35,279 bases of DNA from an uncultured Bacilli bacterium. GTDB lineage: Bacteria; Bacillota_I; Bacilli_A; RF39; UBA660. The stretch is from NCBI GenBank assembly GCA_944358735.1, contig CALVRT010000018.1, positions 1 through 35,279 on the forward strand, given 5' to 3'. The translations under genes were made by a program, and so were the position numbers. The notes beneath the pieces were generated by a model, which saw only the letters and a list, made by a program, of their open reading frames with translations, was not told where the DNA came from and did no database searches. Shown here piece after piece: positions 25,340 through 34,397 of this stretch (position 1 is its first letter; every line of letters begins with the position of its first letter).

Positions 25340-26352
25340 AGAAAATAATAATAGTTCTGCTCATACTGATATGTACGGGATGCAGTAATACGAAGGAAGA
25401 AATAAATGTGCTTAACTGGTCTTCTTATATTCCAGATAGTGTAATTAAAAGCTTTCAAAAAGAAACTGGAATTAAAGTAAATTACAGTACTTATTCATCT
25501 AATGAAGAATTACTAGCGAAAATATCAGGCGCTAAAGAAGGCACTTATGATTTGATTTTTCCTAGTGATTATATGGTGGAAATAATGAAAGATCGGGATA
25601 TGCTGGAGACGATGGATTTAAGTAAACTTCAAAATTATCGTAATATAAATCCTAATTATTTGAATTTAGATTATGATAAAGGTAACGTTTATACTGTTCC
25701 TTTTGTGGCGGCCACGGTTTTAATTGCCGTTAACCGTGATGAAGTAACGGACACAATTACCTCTTATAATGATTTATTAAATCCCAAATATCAAAATGAA
25801 ATTGTTTTAATCGATGACCAAAGAATTATTATTGGTCTGGCTTTATTAGCTAATGGCTATGATATGAATTCAGTAAATGAAAATGAATTAGAAGTGGCTA
25901 AAGAGTGGCTTTTAAAACTAAAACCGAATATTAAAGCTTATGATAGTGATAGTCCGAAAAATTTTTTAATTACTAATGAAGCTTCAATTGGAGTTTTGTG
26001 GAATGCTGAGGCTGCTTTGGCGAAAGATGAAAATCCAAATATAGAAACAATCTTTCCAGATGAAGGTTTTGCTTTAAGTATTGATAATATGGCAATTCCC
26101 GCGTCAGCTAAAAATAAAGATTTAGTTTATACTTTTATCGATTATATTTTAAGACCTGATGTAATGAAAGAAATTATTGATGCTTATCCTTATAAAAATG
26201 TCAATAATATGACTAATAATTTACTTGGTAGTAATTATCTAAACAATAGTGCGGCTAATATTCCGGATAGCGTTATTGCTGAAGGAAAGTTTGTCGAAAA
26301 TATTGGCGAAAGTGTTAAATTATATGATAAGTTATGGGCCGAAATAAAGTGA
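25336..26352 (+). CDS. potD: Spermidine/putrescine-binding lipoprotein PotD
   Basis: Extracellular substrate-binding protein tethered by lipid. A lipoprotein signal peptide ends in the lipobox ICTGC, with Cys16 as the anchor. The mature part opens with INVLNWSSYIPDSVIKSFQKETGIKVNY, the classic PotD start, then DLIFPSDYMVEIM, YTVPFVAATVLIAVNRDE and IGVLWNAEAAL, and SIDNMAIPASAKN near the polyamine pocket. The 338 residues match the family. Which polyamine is preferred cannot be read from the sequence; the genes that follow suggest agmatine or putrescine. It overlaps potC by 4 nt. Confidence 0.94.
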   Translation: MKKIIIVLLILICTGCSNTKEEINVLNWSSYIPDSVIKSFQKETGIKVNYSTYSSNEELLAKISGAKEGTYDLIFPSDYMVEIMKDRDMLETMDLSKLQNYRNINPNYLNLDYDKGNVYTVPFVAATVLIAVNRDEVTDTITSYNDLLNPKYQNEIVLIDDQRIIIGLALLANGYDMNSVNENELEVAKEWLLKLKPNIKAYDSDSPKNFLITNEASIGVLWNAEAALAKDENPNIETIFPDEGFALSIDNMAIPASAKNKDLVYTFIDYILRPDVMKEIIDAYPYKNVNNMTNNLLGSNYLNNSAANIPDSVIAEGKFVENIGESVKLYDKLWAEIK

Positions 26353-26391
26353 TTTTACTGTCAATTAAAAGTAAAATAAAGAAAATTATAA

Positions 26392-26421
26392 TTTACTTTA
26401 AAGGGGTGAAAGTGCTATACT
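26392..26421 (+). promoter_or_regulatory. Promoter of the agmatine deiminase genes
   Basis: TTTACT (26392-26397), 18-bp spacer, TATACT (26416-26421), the same hexamers as the potABCD promoter. A hairpin ATTTTACT / AGTAAAAT (26352-26359 with 26370-26377), beginning at the last base of the potD stop codon, lacks a T-tract, so read-through from potD is possible. Confidence 0.5.
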
Positions 26422-26453
26422 ATAGGTAAGATATAATAGAAGGAGGCGCGTAT

Positions 26454-27428
26454 ATGAAAGATTATATCGATACTAGTGATTTCACAAAAGAAGAACTTTT
26501 GGAAATTGCTAATTTAGGGATTTTGATTAAGAAAAACCTAAAAGCTGGTTATCCTTTAAATGTTCTTTATCATAAAACATTAGGGATGATTTTTGAGCAG
26601 TCATCGACGAGAACAAGAGTTTCATTTGAAACGGCAATGACCCAATTAGGTGGGCACGCTCAGTATTTAGCTCCTGGGCAAATTCAACTTGGTAAACACG
26701 AAACTTATTACGATACAGCTAAAGTTTTGTCAAGACTAGTTGATATTTTAATGGCAAGGGTTCAAAAACACGAAACCATTGTTAATTTAGCTAAAAATGC
26801 TGATATTCCAGTTATTAATGGGATGAGTGATTATAATCATCCAACGCAAGAAATGGGTGATTTAACGACCATATTAGAACATTTACCGGAAGGCAAAAAA
26901 ATTGAAAATATCAAAGTTGTCTTTGTTGGTGATGCGACTCAAGTTTGTGCGTCTTTAATGATGACGATTACAAAAATGGGTGGGACGTTTGTTCATTTCG
27001 GACCTCAAGGATATCAGTTAAATGAACATTTTCAAAATATAGCTCGTGAAAACTGTAAAGTTAGTGGTGGTTCGTTCTTAGTAACGGATGACGAAGAAGC
27101 TATTGTTGGCGCTGATTTTATTTATACTGATGTTTGGTATGGTTTATATGAATCAGAGCTTTCTGAAGAAGAACGTAAAGGTATTTTTTATCCAAAATAT
27201 CAGGTAGATATGGATATGCTTAATAAAGCTAGTAGTAACTGCAAGTTTATGCATTGTCTTCCAGCAACGAGAGGGGAAGAAGTTACTGATGAAGTTATGG
27301 ATAGTGATAGGTCAATTATCTTTGACGAAGCGGAAAACAGATTAACTTCTATTAGAGCTTTACTTGTATATTTTATGGGTAAAAAAGAAGAGACAACAAA
27401 GATTTGTAAGCAAAATTTAGGTATTTAA
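26454..27428 (+). CDS. ptcA: Putrescine carbamoyltransferase
   Basis: Converts N-carbamoylputrescine and phosphate to putrescine and carbamoyl phosphate. The carbamoyl-phosphate motif STRTR is at residues 51-55 ([13 protein letters not shown]), followed by [21 protein letters not shown], a stretch specific to putrescine rather than ornithine carbamoyltransferases. [11 protein letters not shown] and [15 protein letters not shown] complete the active site. 324 residues, slightly short of the usual ~340 because the C-terminal helix is trimmed. AGAAGGAGG precedes the start. First of ptcA-aguD-aguA, with a 14-nt gap to aguD. Confidence 0.95.
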   Translation: MKDYIDTSDFTKEELLEIANLGILIKKNLKAGYPLNVLYHKTLGMIFEQSSTRTRVSFETAMTQLGGHAQYLAPGQIQLGKHETYYDTAKVLSRLVDILMARVQKHETIVNLAKNADIPVINGMSDYNHPTQEMGDLTTILEHLPEGKKIENIKVVFVGDATQVCASLMMTITKMGGTFVHFGPQGYQLNEHFQNIARENCKVSGGSFLVTDDEEAIVGADFIYTDVWYGLYESELSEEERKGIFYPKYQVDMDMLNKASSNCKFMHCLPATRGEEVTDEVMDSDRSIIFDEAENRLTSIRALLVYFMGKKEETTKICKQNLGI

Positions 27429-27442
27429 AGGAGTGAAAAAGG

Positions 27443-28831
27443 GTGGAAAAGAAAAAAAAGAAATTTAGATTAATTGATGCCATTTTAGCAACTGTTTGTA
27501 TTACTTTAGTTGCTGAAAGTGTCGCCCCAACAGCGGCGATTGGTAATTCCCAGTATTTCTGGTGGATTTTATTAATTGTAGCCTTTTGTTTACCTTATGG
27601 CTTAATTACCGCAGAACTTGGAAGTACTTTTGATAGTGAAGGGGGGATGTACGACTGGGTTAAAAAAGCCTTTGGTAAAAAATGGGCTGGAAGAGTGGCT
27701 TGGAATTATTGGATTAATTTCCCACTTTGGATAGCGTCACTTGCGGTGGCGGTAACCGATGTCGTAGCCGACATCTTTGATGTTGAACTTTCAATTTGGT
27801 GGTTACTTGTTTTACAACTTGGATATACGTGGTTAGTAGCTTTTTTAGGCACTAAAAGAATTGGCGAAAACAAATGGGTAGTTAATATTGGAACGCTCTT
27901 TAAAATATTATTTATGGTTGGTCTAGGTATTTTAGGTATTTATGTCTTTATTAAAACTGGCCATAGTGCGAATCCAGTACAGAGTGTTTCTGACCTACTA
28001 CCAACAATGGATTTAGCTGGACTTTCATTTGTTTCCGTTATTATCTTTAATTTCCTTGGTTTTGAAGTTGTTGCAACTTTTACTAAAGATATGGAAAATC
28101 CTAAACGTGAAATTCCTAAAGCTTTAATTATTGGTGGCGCGTTAATGGCAATATTCTATATTTTACCAGCAACTGGTATTAATATTGCGATGACCACTGA
28201 ACAAGCTGAAGTAGCTGGAATCACAGATTCATTTGCGATTTTACTTACAACATTAGGCTTTAGTGATTCATTTATTAGAGCAGTTGTTATTATCGTTGGT
28301 TTAATGTTTATTTATACGATGGTTGCTAATATTGCTTCTTGGTCATTTGGTGTTAACAGTGTGGCTAAATATGCAGCTGACGATGGATGTTTCCCAAAAA
28401 TATTTGGTGAAGAAAACAAACAAGGTGTACCTTATATAGCTTCAATTATCAATGGTTTTGTGGCTAGTGTAATTGTTATTATGGGTATAACTTTAGGTGT
28501 TTTAAGCGAAAGTGCTTCTAATTTATTCTGGACGTTCTTTAGCTTTAGTGTTGTAACTTTATTAATTAGTTATATACCTTTATTTCCAGCGTTCTTAAAA
28601 TTAAGAAAAACTGATAAAACTAAAAGAGAATATAAAGTTCCAGGTGGTAAAGTTATGTTAAATTTAATTACTTGGGTACCACTTGTATTCTTAATTGCTG
28701 GTATTATCTTTACTTTATTTATTGATTTTACTTATGATTCTATTATGGCAAATATGCCAGTTATTATTGGGGTAATTATTTCCTTTATTATCGAGGAGAT
28801 ATTAGTTGCCAGAATTAAAGAGGAGGAATAA
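27443..28831 (+). CDS. aguD: Agmatine/putrescine antiporter (APC family)
   Basis: Membrane exchanger of 462 residues with 12 predicted helices. The N-terminus [33 protein letters not shown] matches the AguD branch of the APC superfamily; [30 protein letters not shown] is the family segment after helix 2. In enterococci and streptococci AguD imports agmatine and exports putrescine without net energy cost. The assignment rests partly on its position between ptcA and aguA. The start is GTG at 27443 behind AAAGGAG. Its stop is 1 nt before the aguA start. Confidence 0.9.
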   Translation: MEKKKKKFRLIDAILATVCITLVAESVAPTAAIGNSQYFWWILLIVAFCLPYGLITAELGSTFDSEGGMYDWVKKAFGKKWAGRVAWNYWINFPLWIASLAVAVTDVVADIFDVELSIWWLLVLQLGYTWLVAFLGTKRIGENKWVVNIGTLFKILFMVGLGILGIYVFIKTGHSANPVQSVSDLLPTMDLAGLSFVSVIIFNFLGFEVVATFTKDMENPKREIPKALIIGGALMAIFYILPATGINIAMTTEQAEVAGITDSFAILLTTLGFSDSFIRAVVIIVGLMFIYTMVANIASWSFGVNSVAKYAADDGCFPKIFGEENKQGVPYIASIINGFVASVIVIMGITLGVLSESASNLFWTFFSFSVVTLLISYIPLFPAFLKLRKTDKTKREYKVPGGKVMLNLITWVPLVFLIAGIIFTLFIDFTYDSIMANMPVIIGVIISFIIEEILVARIKEEE

Positions 28832-28832
28832 T

Positions 28833-29930
28833 TTGAAAAAGTTAACAGGAATTCCTAAAAATGATGGATTTAGAATGCCTGGTGAATTTGAAAGGCATTC
28901 GGGGACTTATATTATTTGGCCCGAAAGACCAGATAATTGGCGGCTAGGTGGTAAACCCGCCCAGCACGTTTTTACAAAAGTAGCTAATACAATTGGTAAA
29001 TATGAACCGATTACGGTTTTAGTTTCCAGAGGTCAGTATGATAATGCCAGAAATATGCTTGCTGATTATGTTAAGGTTGTTGAAATGAGCAATGATGATT
29101 CTTGGGTTCGTGACTGCGGAGCGACTTTCTTAATTGACGATAAAGGTGGTAAAAGAGCAGTTGATTGGAAGTTTAATGCTTGGGGAGGTCTAGTAGATGG
29201 ACTTTATTTCCCTTGGGACCAAGATGATAAGGTGGCTATGAAAATGTGTGAACTTGAAGGTGTGGACCGCTACCGTTTAGATGATTTTATTTTAGAAGGT
29301 GGGTCGATTCACGTCGATGGAGAAGGAACAGTTATTACAACGGAAGAGTGCTTATTATCAGAAGGCCGAAATAGTCATTTAAGTAAAGAAGAAATAGAAA
29401 AAACTTTATGTGACTATTTAAACTGTTCAAAAGTTTTATGGCTTCCAAAAGGTATTTATAATGATGAAACTAATGGTCACGTCGATAATATTTGTAATTT
29501 TGTTAAACCTGGTGTTGTTGTTCTTGCTTGGACTGATGATGAGACTGACCCACAATATGAAATTAGTAAAGCTGCTTATGATTATTTAAGCAATGAAACA
29601 GATGCTAAAGGAAGAAAATTAGAAATTCATAAATTATATACGCCGAAACCAATTTTAATTACTAAAGAAGAAAGTGAAGGCGTTGATGCTGTTGATGGAA
29701 CTCTTCCAAGACAAGAAGGCGATAGACTCGCTGCTAGTTATGCCAATTATTATACTGGTAACGGTTTTGTGGCTCTGCCAATATTTAATGATCCTAATGA
29801 TGAAAAGGCCATTAAATTACTTCAAGAACTTTATCCAGATAGAGTAATTGAACCAATTTATGCGAGAGAAATTCTTTTAGGTGGTGGCAATATTCATTGT
29901 ATTACCCAGCAAGTTCCAGCAGCTAAATAA
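28833..29930 (+). CDS. aguA: Agmatine deiminase
   Basis: Hydrolyses agmatine to N-carbamoylputrescine and ammonia. Members of the guanidino-group-modifying fold share [44 protein letters not shown] (catalytic Asp region), [26 protein letters not shown] (catalytic His) and [13 protein letters not shown], with the nucleophile Cys356. The product is 365 residues, as usual. The start is TTG at 28833, which sits correctly behind GAGGAGG (28820-28826); the in-frame ATG at 28806 lies inside aguD and adds residues foreign to the family. In many bacteria a carbamate kinase gene follows; here a terminator does. Confidence 0.95.
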   Translation: MKKLTGIPKNDGFRMPGEFERHSGTYIIWPERPDNWRLGGKPAQHVFTKVANTIGKYEPITVLVSRGQYDNARNMLADYVKVVEMSNDDSWVRDCGATFLIDDKGGKRAVDWKFNAWGGLVDGLYFPWDQDDKVAMKMCELEGVDRYRLDDFILEGGSIHVDGEGTVITTEECLLSEGRNSHLSKEEIEKTLCDYLNCSKVLWLPKGIYNDETNGHVDNICNFVKPGVVVLAWTDDETDPQYEISKAAYDYLSNETDAKGRKLEIHKLYTPKPILITKEESEGVDAVDGTLPRQEGDRLAASYANYYTGNGFVALPIFNDPNDEKAIKLLQELYPDRVIEPIYAREILLGGGNIHCITQQVPAAK

Positions 29931-29945
29931 AATAAGAGTAAAAGG

Positions 29946-29971
29946 ACTAGTTTATAATAGCTAGTTTTTTT
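29946..29971 (+). terminator. Terminator of the agmatine deiminase genes
   Basis: ACTAG / CTAGT stem (29946-29950 with 29961-29965), 10-nt loop, seven T. Confidence 0.65.
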
Positions 29972-29976
29972 CATAG

Positions 29977-29996
29977 AAAAAAAGCCTTGTGGCTTT
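29977..29996 (-). terminator. Terminator of the Rpn-family gene
   Basis: On the minus strand AAAGCC (29996-29991), ACAA loop, GGCTTT (29986-29981), T-run down to 29977. It sits back-to-back with the plus-strand terminator. Confidence 0.75.
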
Positions 29997-30002
29997 CTAA
30001 GA

Positions 30003-30356
30003 TTATTCTTTTTTTAAGGCAATGACTTCTGTTTCAGATAAACCCGTTGCTTTAGCAATATCACTAGGTGTCATTTGTAATCCTAAAAGGTTTTTAGCAA
30101 TTTCTACAGCTTTTGATTTTTCTCCTTGCTCAATACCTTGCTCAAGACCCTGTTCAATACCTTGCTCAATTCCTTGGGCAAGACCCTGTTCAATACCTTG
30201 CTCAATACCTTGGGCAATACCTTGCTCAATTCCTTCTTGCGTAGCATTTTTCATTAAGGTATTGTGCGTTCTTATCGCATCTTCTTCAGCTGAAAATAAA
30301 AATCTCATCTCTTCATCTTTATTTAAATTGTGGGCTTTTTTGCGAAACTTCTCCAT
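30003..30356 (-). CDS. Possible intragenic C-terminal Rpn product (antitoxin-like)
   Basis: Within the Rpn gene, AGGGAG (30370-30365) lies 8 nt before an in-frame ATG (30356-30354, Met202 of the long protein). Translation from here would give 117 residues: the helical region MEKFRKKAHNLNKDEEMRFLF, the G[IL][EA]Q repeat array and the C-terminal tail, without the nuclease domain. Small C-terminal inhibitors of this kind are established for some Rpn nucleases; that it operates here is inference from the well-placed ribosome-binding site. Confidence 0.4.
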   Translation of the reverse strand: MEKFRKKAHNLNKDEEMRFLFSAEEDAIRTHNTLMKNATQEGIEQGIAQGIEQGIEQGLAQGIEQGIEQGLEQGIEQGEKSKAVEIAKNLLGLQMTPSDIAKATGLSETEVIALKKE

Positions 30357-30959
30357 ATACTCATCTCCCTTACATATTTCCTTTAATTCTTTATCACCTA
30401 AGTCTAACATGATGAGATGTTTAAATTCCATAGCTTCTTCTTTTTTCTTTAAGTCTTTACTTTTGTAATACTTAAGTAACTTATCTATATTATATTCGAT
30501 AATGATAAAATTTTCAATATAGTAATTATCTTTTCTTTTAATACTATGGAGCATATAGATGTCCTCTAGTAAAGCATCTTTAGGTAAACCTTTGGTAAAA
30601 TTAATTTGAATATGCGTATTCATAACCTCATAATCTTCACCACGGTCTAAATCTTCTACATAATTACTCATAAGATAACCAGCATTACGCACAGGTAACT
30701 GACTATAGTAAGCAGAGTTTACTTCAATATTGATAATTTCATTTGGAGTTTTCACTAAAACATCTAGTGTTCTCCCTTTTTGATTATAATTATTAACAGG
30801 TAATTCATTATTTAAAATGATTAAATCTTCAATTTTTTTATGAATTATTTTCTCTAATAACCATTTTAATAAATCTTTATTTTCTTCGGTACATAAAGCA
30901 TTTTTAAAAACAACATCATTCATTGCCGTATAGTATTTTTCTTTTGTTTTTTCTTTCAT
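30003..30959 (-). CDS. Rpn family PD-(D/E)XK nuclease (recombination-promoting nuclease/putative transposase)
   Basis: 318 residues. The N-terminal nuclease domain starts with AMNDVVFKNALCTEENKDLLKWLL and carries the PD-(D/E)XK core as Asp66 (RTLDVLVK) and Glu79-x-Asn81 (NIEVN); most relatives have Gln in the last position. Residues about 242-278 hold nine tandem tetrapeptides of the form G[IL][EA]Q, and a short helical tail (DIAKATGLSETEVIAL) ends the protein. Rpn proteins are DNA endonucleases that promote RecA-independent recombination and can be toxic or antiphage; some are inhibited by a small C-terminal protein made from an internal start. Such a start is visible here at 30356. GGAG lies close before the main ATG (AAAGGAGC). 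It is isolated, the only minus-strand gene in the right third. Confidence 0.9.
   Translation of the reverse strand: MKEKTKEKYYTAMNDVVFKNALCTEENKDLLKWLLEKIIHKKIEDLIILNNELPVNNYNQKGRTLDVLVKTPNEIINIEVNSAYYSQLPVRNAGYLMSNYVEDLDRGEDYEVMNTHIQINFTKGLPKDALLEDIYMLHSIKRKDNYYIENFIIIEYNIDKLLKYYKSKDLKKKEEAMEFKHLIMLDLGDKELKEICKGDEYMEKFRKKAHNLNKDEEMRFLFSAEEDAIRTHNTLMKNATQEGIEQGIAQGIEQGIEQGLAQGIEQGIEQGLEQGIEQGEKSKAVEIAKNLLGLQMTPSDIAKATGLSETEVIALKKE
30124..30237 (-). repeat. 12-nt tandem repeat array in the Rpn gene
   Basis: Nine copies of a 12-nt unit encoding G[IL][EA]Q, with a higher-order 36-nt pattern (GIEQGIEQGL followed by A or E, then Q) appearing twice. Copy number changes would keep the frame and lengthen or shorten the linker by four residues. 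Confidence 0.85.
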
Positions 30960-31062
30960 ATATTTGCTCCTTTCTATATATTTTTTTTATAAGAAAGGCC
31001 CAATATTATACTGAGTTATATTAAGTAACATTTTTATCTTTTTAATTCTGACCGCGTACCCC

Positions 31063-31086
31063 ATAGAAGGGATTTTACCCTTCTAT
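31063..31086. other. Perfect 9-bp inverted repeat between rpn and the TasA-like gene
   Basis: ATAGAAGGG, 6-nt loop, CCCTTCTAT. No T-tract follows on either strand, so it is probably not a terminator. It lies in a 270-nt AT-rich gap between divergent genes beside an unusually GC-rich patch (GACCGCGTACCCC, 31050-31062). Confidence 0.5.
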
Positions 31087-31197
31087 TAAGTATTATACGA
31101 TAAAAAATTAAAAATCCTTTTTTTTAGCTAAATTTTTTTAATTTTTAAAATAAATACGCTTATCGCGTCATTAACGCACAAATAAATTTTAATATTC

Positions 31198-31203
31198 TAT
31201 AAT
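31198..31203 (+). promoter_or_regulatory. Possible -10 box of the TasA/camelysin-like gene
   Basis: TATAAT at 31198-31203, 27 nt before the start codon. No good -35 is visible; instead three ACGC/GCGT elements at 31156, 31165 and 31174 (9-bp spacing, alternating orientation) lie in that position and could bind a regulator. Confidence 0.4.
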
Positions 31204-31229
31204 AAAAAATAGAAAGTAGAGGTGCGATA

Positions 31230-31727
31230 ATGTACAGAGAAAAGCGACGCAATAGAATAATTATATTAGTATTAGTGGGAGTAGTCTGCCTAATGGGAGT
31301 TGGATATGCAGCCTTTCAGACAAGACTTAATATAACGGGAACTAGTGAAATAAGTAGTGACTGGAATATAAAAATAATAAGCGTGGACGTTACAGAAATT
31401 GGTGGAGACGGAGAAAATGTTAAAAATAATTATACAGATCTTACCGCGGATTTAGAAGCAAATTTATATGGTAAAGGGGATTATGTCGAGTATAGTATTA
31501 TAGTTGAAAATGCAGGTACATTTGATGCTAAATTAGAAAGTATAGGACTTACTAATACGAATAATGAAGCCGTTTTAATTACAAGTAGTGGACTAACAAA
31601 GGGACAAACTTTATACAAAAATACAACAGCTACTTTAAAAGTAAGAATAGAATATAATTCCAGCTATGAGGGTGATGCTTCGGGTACTAGTGGAGAAAGT
31701 ACTGTAGATTTAGAATTTGTTCAGTAA
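31230..31727 (+). CDS. Small exported TasA/camelysin-like protein
   Basis: 165 residues. A basic N-terminus and one hydrophobic segment (residues 9-28) are followed by GYAAFQTRLNITGTSEISSDWNIKI, the typical opening of secreted beta-sandwich proteins of the TasA/CalY (camelysin) type processed by SipW-like signal peptidases in Bacillota. The rest alternates strands and Thr/Asn/Ser-rich turns (YVEYSIIVENAGTFDAKLESIGL resembles the DUF11-like repeat fold). There is no LPxTG-like sorting signal, so the sortase at 13085 is not expected to anchor it. No SipW gene is adjacent. GAGGTGCGAT lies before the ATG. A role in the cell surface or matrix is inferred. Family assignment is moderate. Confidence 0.7.
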   Translation: MYREKRRNRIIILVLVGVVCLMGVGYAAFQTRLNITGTSEISSDWNIKIISVDVTEIGGDGENVKNNYTDLTADLEANLYGKGDYVEYSIIVENAGTFDAKLESIGLTNTNNEAVLITSSGLTKGQTLYKNTTATLKVRIEYNSSYEGDASGTSGESTVDLEFVQ

Positions 31728-31734
31728 ATAATAC

Positions 31735-31763
31735 AAAGGACCTTTATTAATGGGCCTTTTTTT
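31735..31763 (+). terminator. Terminator after the TasA-like gene
   Basis: AAAGG-A-CC (31735-31742) pairs with GG-G-CCTTT (31752-31759) with one internal mismatch, followed by a T-run to 31763. Confidence 0.7.
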
Positions 31764-31793
31764 GTTATAATTGATTAGGAAAGATGTGATAAT

Positions 31794-32345
31794 ATGTATG
31801 ATTATATAAAAGGAATTATAACTGATAATGAATCAGGTTATATTGTTATCGATGCTGGTGGCGTTGGTTATAAAGTTTTTACTGGTAATCCTTATGATTT
31901 TAAAGAAAATGAAGAATATAAAGTATATTTATATCAATATGTTAAAGAAGATGAAATTAGTTTATATGGATTTAAATCTAAAGAAGAAAGAGAACTTTTT
32001 TTAAGATTAATTAGTGTTAAAGGGGTTGGTTGCCGAATGGCTCTTCCAATGTTTGCTAGTAGTACGCCAGCTGGAATTATTGATGCGATTGAAAAAGAAA
32101 ATATTTTATATTTAAAAAAATTTCCGAAAATTGGTGATAAAGTTGCTAGACAAATTATTTTGGATTTAAAAGGAAAATTAGTTTCTAAAGGTGATGAATA
32201 TAACCGTAATCTTGATGAACTTGTTGAAGCTTTAAAAAGTTTAGGTTATAAAACTAGTGATATTAATAAAGTTACAAAACACATAAATAGTAATGATGAT
32301 ATAGAAGTACAAATAAAAGAAGCATTAAAATTATTATTAAAGTAG
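31794..32345 (+). CDS. ruvA: Holliday junction branch migration protein RuvA
   Basis: RuvA tetramers bind four-way junctions and load RuvB. The OB-fold domain starts MYDYIKGIITDNESGYIVIDAGGVGYKVF, with EDEISLYGFKSKEERELF next; the helix-hairpin-helix pair is LISVKGVGCRMALPMF and LKKFPKIGDKVARQIILDLKGKL. The flexible C-terminal domain III that contacts RuvB is present (LDELVEALKSLGY). 183 residues, slightly shorter than the usual ~200. ruvB begins 7 nt after its stop. Confidence 0.97.
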   Translation: MYDYIKGIITDNESGYIVIDAGGVGYKVFTGNPYDFKENEEYKVYLYQYVKEDEISLYGFKSKEERELFLRLISVKGVGCRMALPMFASSTPAGIIDAIEKENILYLKKFPKIGDKVARQIILDLKGKLVSKGDEYNRNLDELVEALKSLGYKTSDINKVTKHINSNDDIEVQIKEALKLLLK

Positions 32346-32352
32346 GTGAGTT

Positions 32353-33357
32353 ATGGACGAAAGAATAATTACTAATCATGAATTAAAAGAAGATAGTTTT
32401 GAAGGAAGTATTAGACCGGATAGTTTAGATGAATATATAGGTCAAAGTGAAGTTAAAGAAAATTTAAATATTTTTATTAAAGCGGCTTTAATGCGCGAAG
32501 AAGTTTTAGACCATGTTTTATTATATGGTCCACCAGGACTTGGAAAAACAACTTTAGCTTATATAATTGCCAATGAAATGGGAAGTAATATTAAAACAAC
32601 TAGTGGACCAGCCATCGAAAAAAGCGGTGATTTAGCGGCTGTTCTTTCAACACTTGAACCTGGAGACGTTTTATTTATTGATGAAATACACCGGATGCCA
32701 AGATTTATCGAAGAAATATTATATTCGGCAATGGAAGATTTTACTTTAGATATTATTGTTGGTAGTGATGCTTCAAGTAGAAGCATTAAAATAGACCTGC
32801 CCAAGTTTACTTTAGTTGGGGCGACTACTAGAGTTGGTGATATTACTGGACCACTTCGGGATAGATTTGGCATTATTTCAAAACTAAATTTTTATACAAC
32901 TGAAGAACTTACTCAAATAGTAATGCGAACTAGTAGAGTACTTGATAGTGAAATAAGTGAAGAAGCCGCCGTTGAATTAGCTAGAAGAAGTCGGGGAACG
33001 CCGAGAATTGCTAATAGATTATTCAAAAGAGTAAGAGATTACGCTTTAGTCATGGGTGGGGGTTATATTGATTTAAACATTACCAAAGTTGCTTTAGACA
33101 AATTAAAAGTCGATGAATTTGGCCTTGATGCTACTGATTATAATTTATTAGAAGCCATTATTGAAAAATTTAATGGCGGACCAGTTGGTATTGATGCCCT
33201 AGCTTCAAGTATTGGTGAAGAAGCTAGTACCATCGAGGACGTTTACGAACCTTATTTATTACAAAATGGATTTTTAAAAAGAACAAGTAGGGGTAGAATT
33301 GTAACTGATAAAGCTTATAAACATTTAAAGAAAAATAAGCAAGATAGTTTATTTTAA
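32353..33357 (+). CDS. ruvB: Holliday junction branch migration ATPase RuvB
   Basis: Hexameric AAA+ motor that drives branch migration. Signatures are [19 protein letters not shown], Walker [23 protein letters not shown], Walker [12 protein letters not shown], the sensor region [23 protein letters not shown] and the winged-helix C-terminus [33 protein letters not shown]. 334 residues is normal. TAGGTGAG precedes the ATG, and queA follows after 11 nt. Confidence 0.98.
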   Translation: MDERIITNHELKEDSFEGSIRPDSLDEYIGQSEVKENLNIFIKAALMREEVLDHVLLYGPPGLGKTTLAYIIANEMGSNIKTTSGPAIEKSGDLAAVLSTLEPGDVLFIDEIHRMPRFIEEILYSAMEDFTLDIIVGSDASSRSIKIDLPKFTLVGATTRVGDITGPLRDRFGIISKLNFYTTEELTQIVMRTSRVLDSEISEEAAVELARRSRGTPRIANRLFKRVRDYALVMGGGYIDLNITKVALDKLKVDEFGLDATDYNLLEAIIEKFNGGPVGIDALASSIGEEASTIEDVYEPYLLQNGFLKRTSRGRIVTDKAYKHLKKNKQDSLF

Positions 33358-33368
33358 AGGAGATTTAT

Positions 33369-34397
33369 ATGAAAGTAGAAGATTTTGATTTTGATTTACC
33401 AAAAGAATTAATCGCTCAAACCCCGATTAAAGACCGCGATACTTCAAGGTTATTAGTTTTAAATAAAAGTAATGGAAATATTAGTCATAAACATTTTTAC
33501 GATATTTTAGATTATATGGAAAAAGGTGATACTTTAGTTCTAAATGATACTAAAGTTTTGCCAGCTAGGTTATATGGTGTTAAAGAAGAAACTGATGCGG
33601 CGATAGAAATATTAATGTTAAAAGATTTAGGAAATGATACTTGGGAGTGTTTAGTAAAACCGGCTAAACGAATTAAAGAAGGCACGGTTGTTACTTTTTC
33701 TTCTAAATTAAAAGCCAAATGTACAGGTATATTTGATGAAGGAATTAGACACTTTAAATTTATTTATGATGGTATTTTTTATGAAATATTAGATGAACTT
33801 GGAGAAATGCCACTACCTCCTTATATTCATGAGAAATTAAAAGAAAAAGACCGTTATCAAACAGTATATGCTAAAAAAATTGGTAGTAGTGCTGCACCAA
33901 CTGCCGGCCTTCATTTTACCAAAGATTTACTTAAAAAAATTGAAGATAAAGGCATTAATATTGTTTATATTACCTTACATGTTGGTCTTGGTACATTTAG
34001 ACCGGTAACAGCTGAAGATGTGACCGACCATAAAATGCATAGTGAATTTTATATGATGGATGAAAAAACTGCTGATATTTTAAATGACACGAAAAAAAAT
34101 AATCATAAGATTATCAGTGTAGGAACGACAACAACGAGAACTTTAGAAACGATTATGAACTTATATGGAACTTTTAAAATGACTAGTGGCTGGACAGATA
34201 TTTTTATTTATCCTGGGTATAAATTTAAAGCTATTGATGCTTTAATTACCAATTTTCACTTACCTAAATCAACATTAGTAATGTTAGTTAGTGCTTTTGC
34301 TAGTAAAGAAAATATTTTAAATGCTTATAATGAAGCCATTAAGGAAAAGTATCGTTTCTTTTCCTTTGGTGATGCGATGTTAATAACGGAGGAATAA
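33369..34397 (+). CDS. queA: S-adenosylmethionine:tRNA ribosyltransferase-isomerase QueA
   Basis: Transfers the ribosyl group of SAM to preQ1-modified tRNA, forming epoxyqueuosine at the wobble base of GUN anticodons. Family blocks: [76 protein letters not shown] and [12 protein letters not shown]. 342 residues is normal. AAAGGAGA precedes the start, and its stop overlaps the miaA start by one base. The other queuosine genes, such as tgt, must lie elsewhere. Confidence 0.97.
   Translation: MKVEDFDFDLPKELIAQTPIKDRDTSRLLVLNKSNGNISHKHFYDILDYMEKGDTLVLNDTKVLPARLYGVKEETDAAIEILMLKDLGNDTWECLVKPAKRIKEGTVVTFSSKLKAKCTGIFDEGIRHFKFIYDGIFYEILDELGEMPLPPYIHEKLKEKDRYQTVYAKKIGSSAAPTAGLHFTKDLLKKIEDKGINIVYITLHVGLGTFRPVTAEDVTDHKMHSEFYMMDEKTADILNDTKKNNHKIISVGTTTTRTLETIMNLYGTFKMTSGWTDIFIYPGYKFKAIDALITNFHLPKSTLVMLVSAFASKENILNAYNEAIKEKYRFFSFGDAMLITEE

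Noticed and set aside
26407-26420. cre-like (CcpA) site TGAAAGTGCTATAC before ptcA
   Set aside because: Three positions depart from the cre consensus, including the central CG, so it cannot be told from chance.
30124-30237. CRISPR-like array
   Set aside because: The 12-nt units are contiguous without spacers and encode an in-frame tetrapeptide repeat.
30022-30468. Long plus-strand ORF opposite the Rpn gene, rich in Cys-Ser-Ile-Pro repeats
   Set aside because: It is the mirror of the 12-nt repeat array, has no ribosome-binding site and resembles no protein family.
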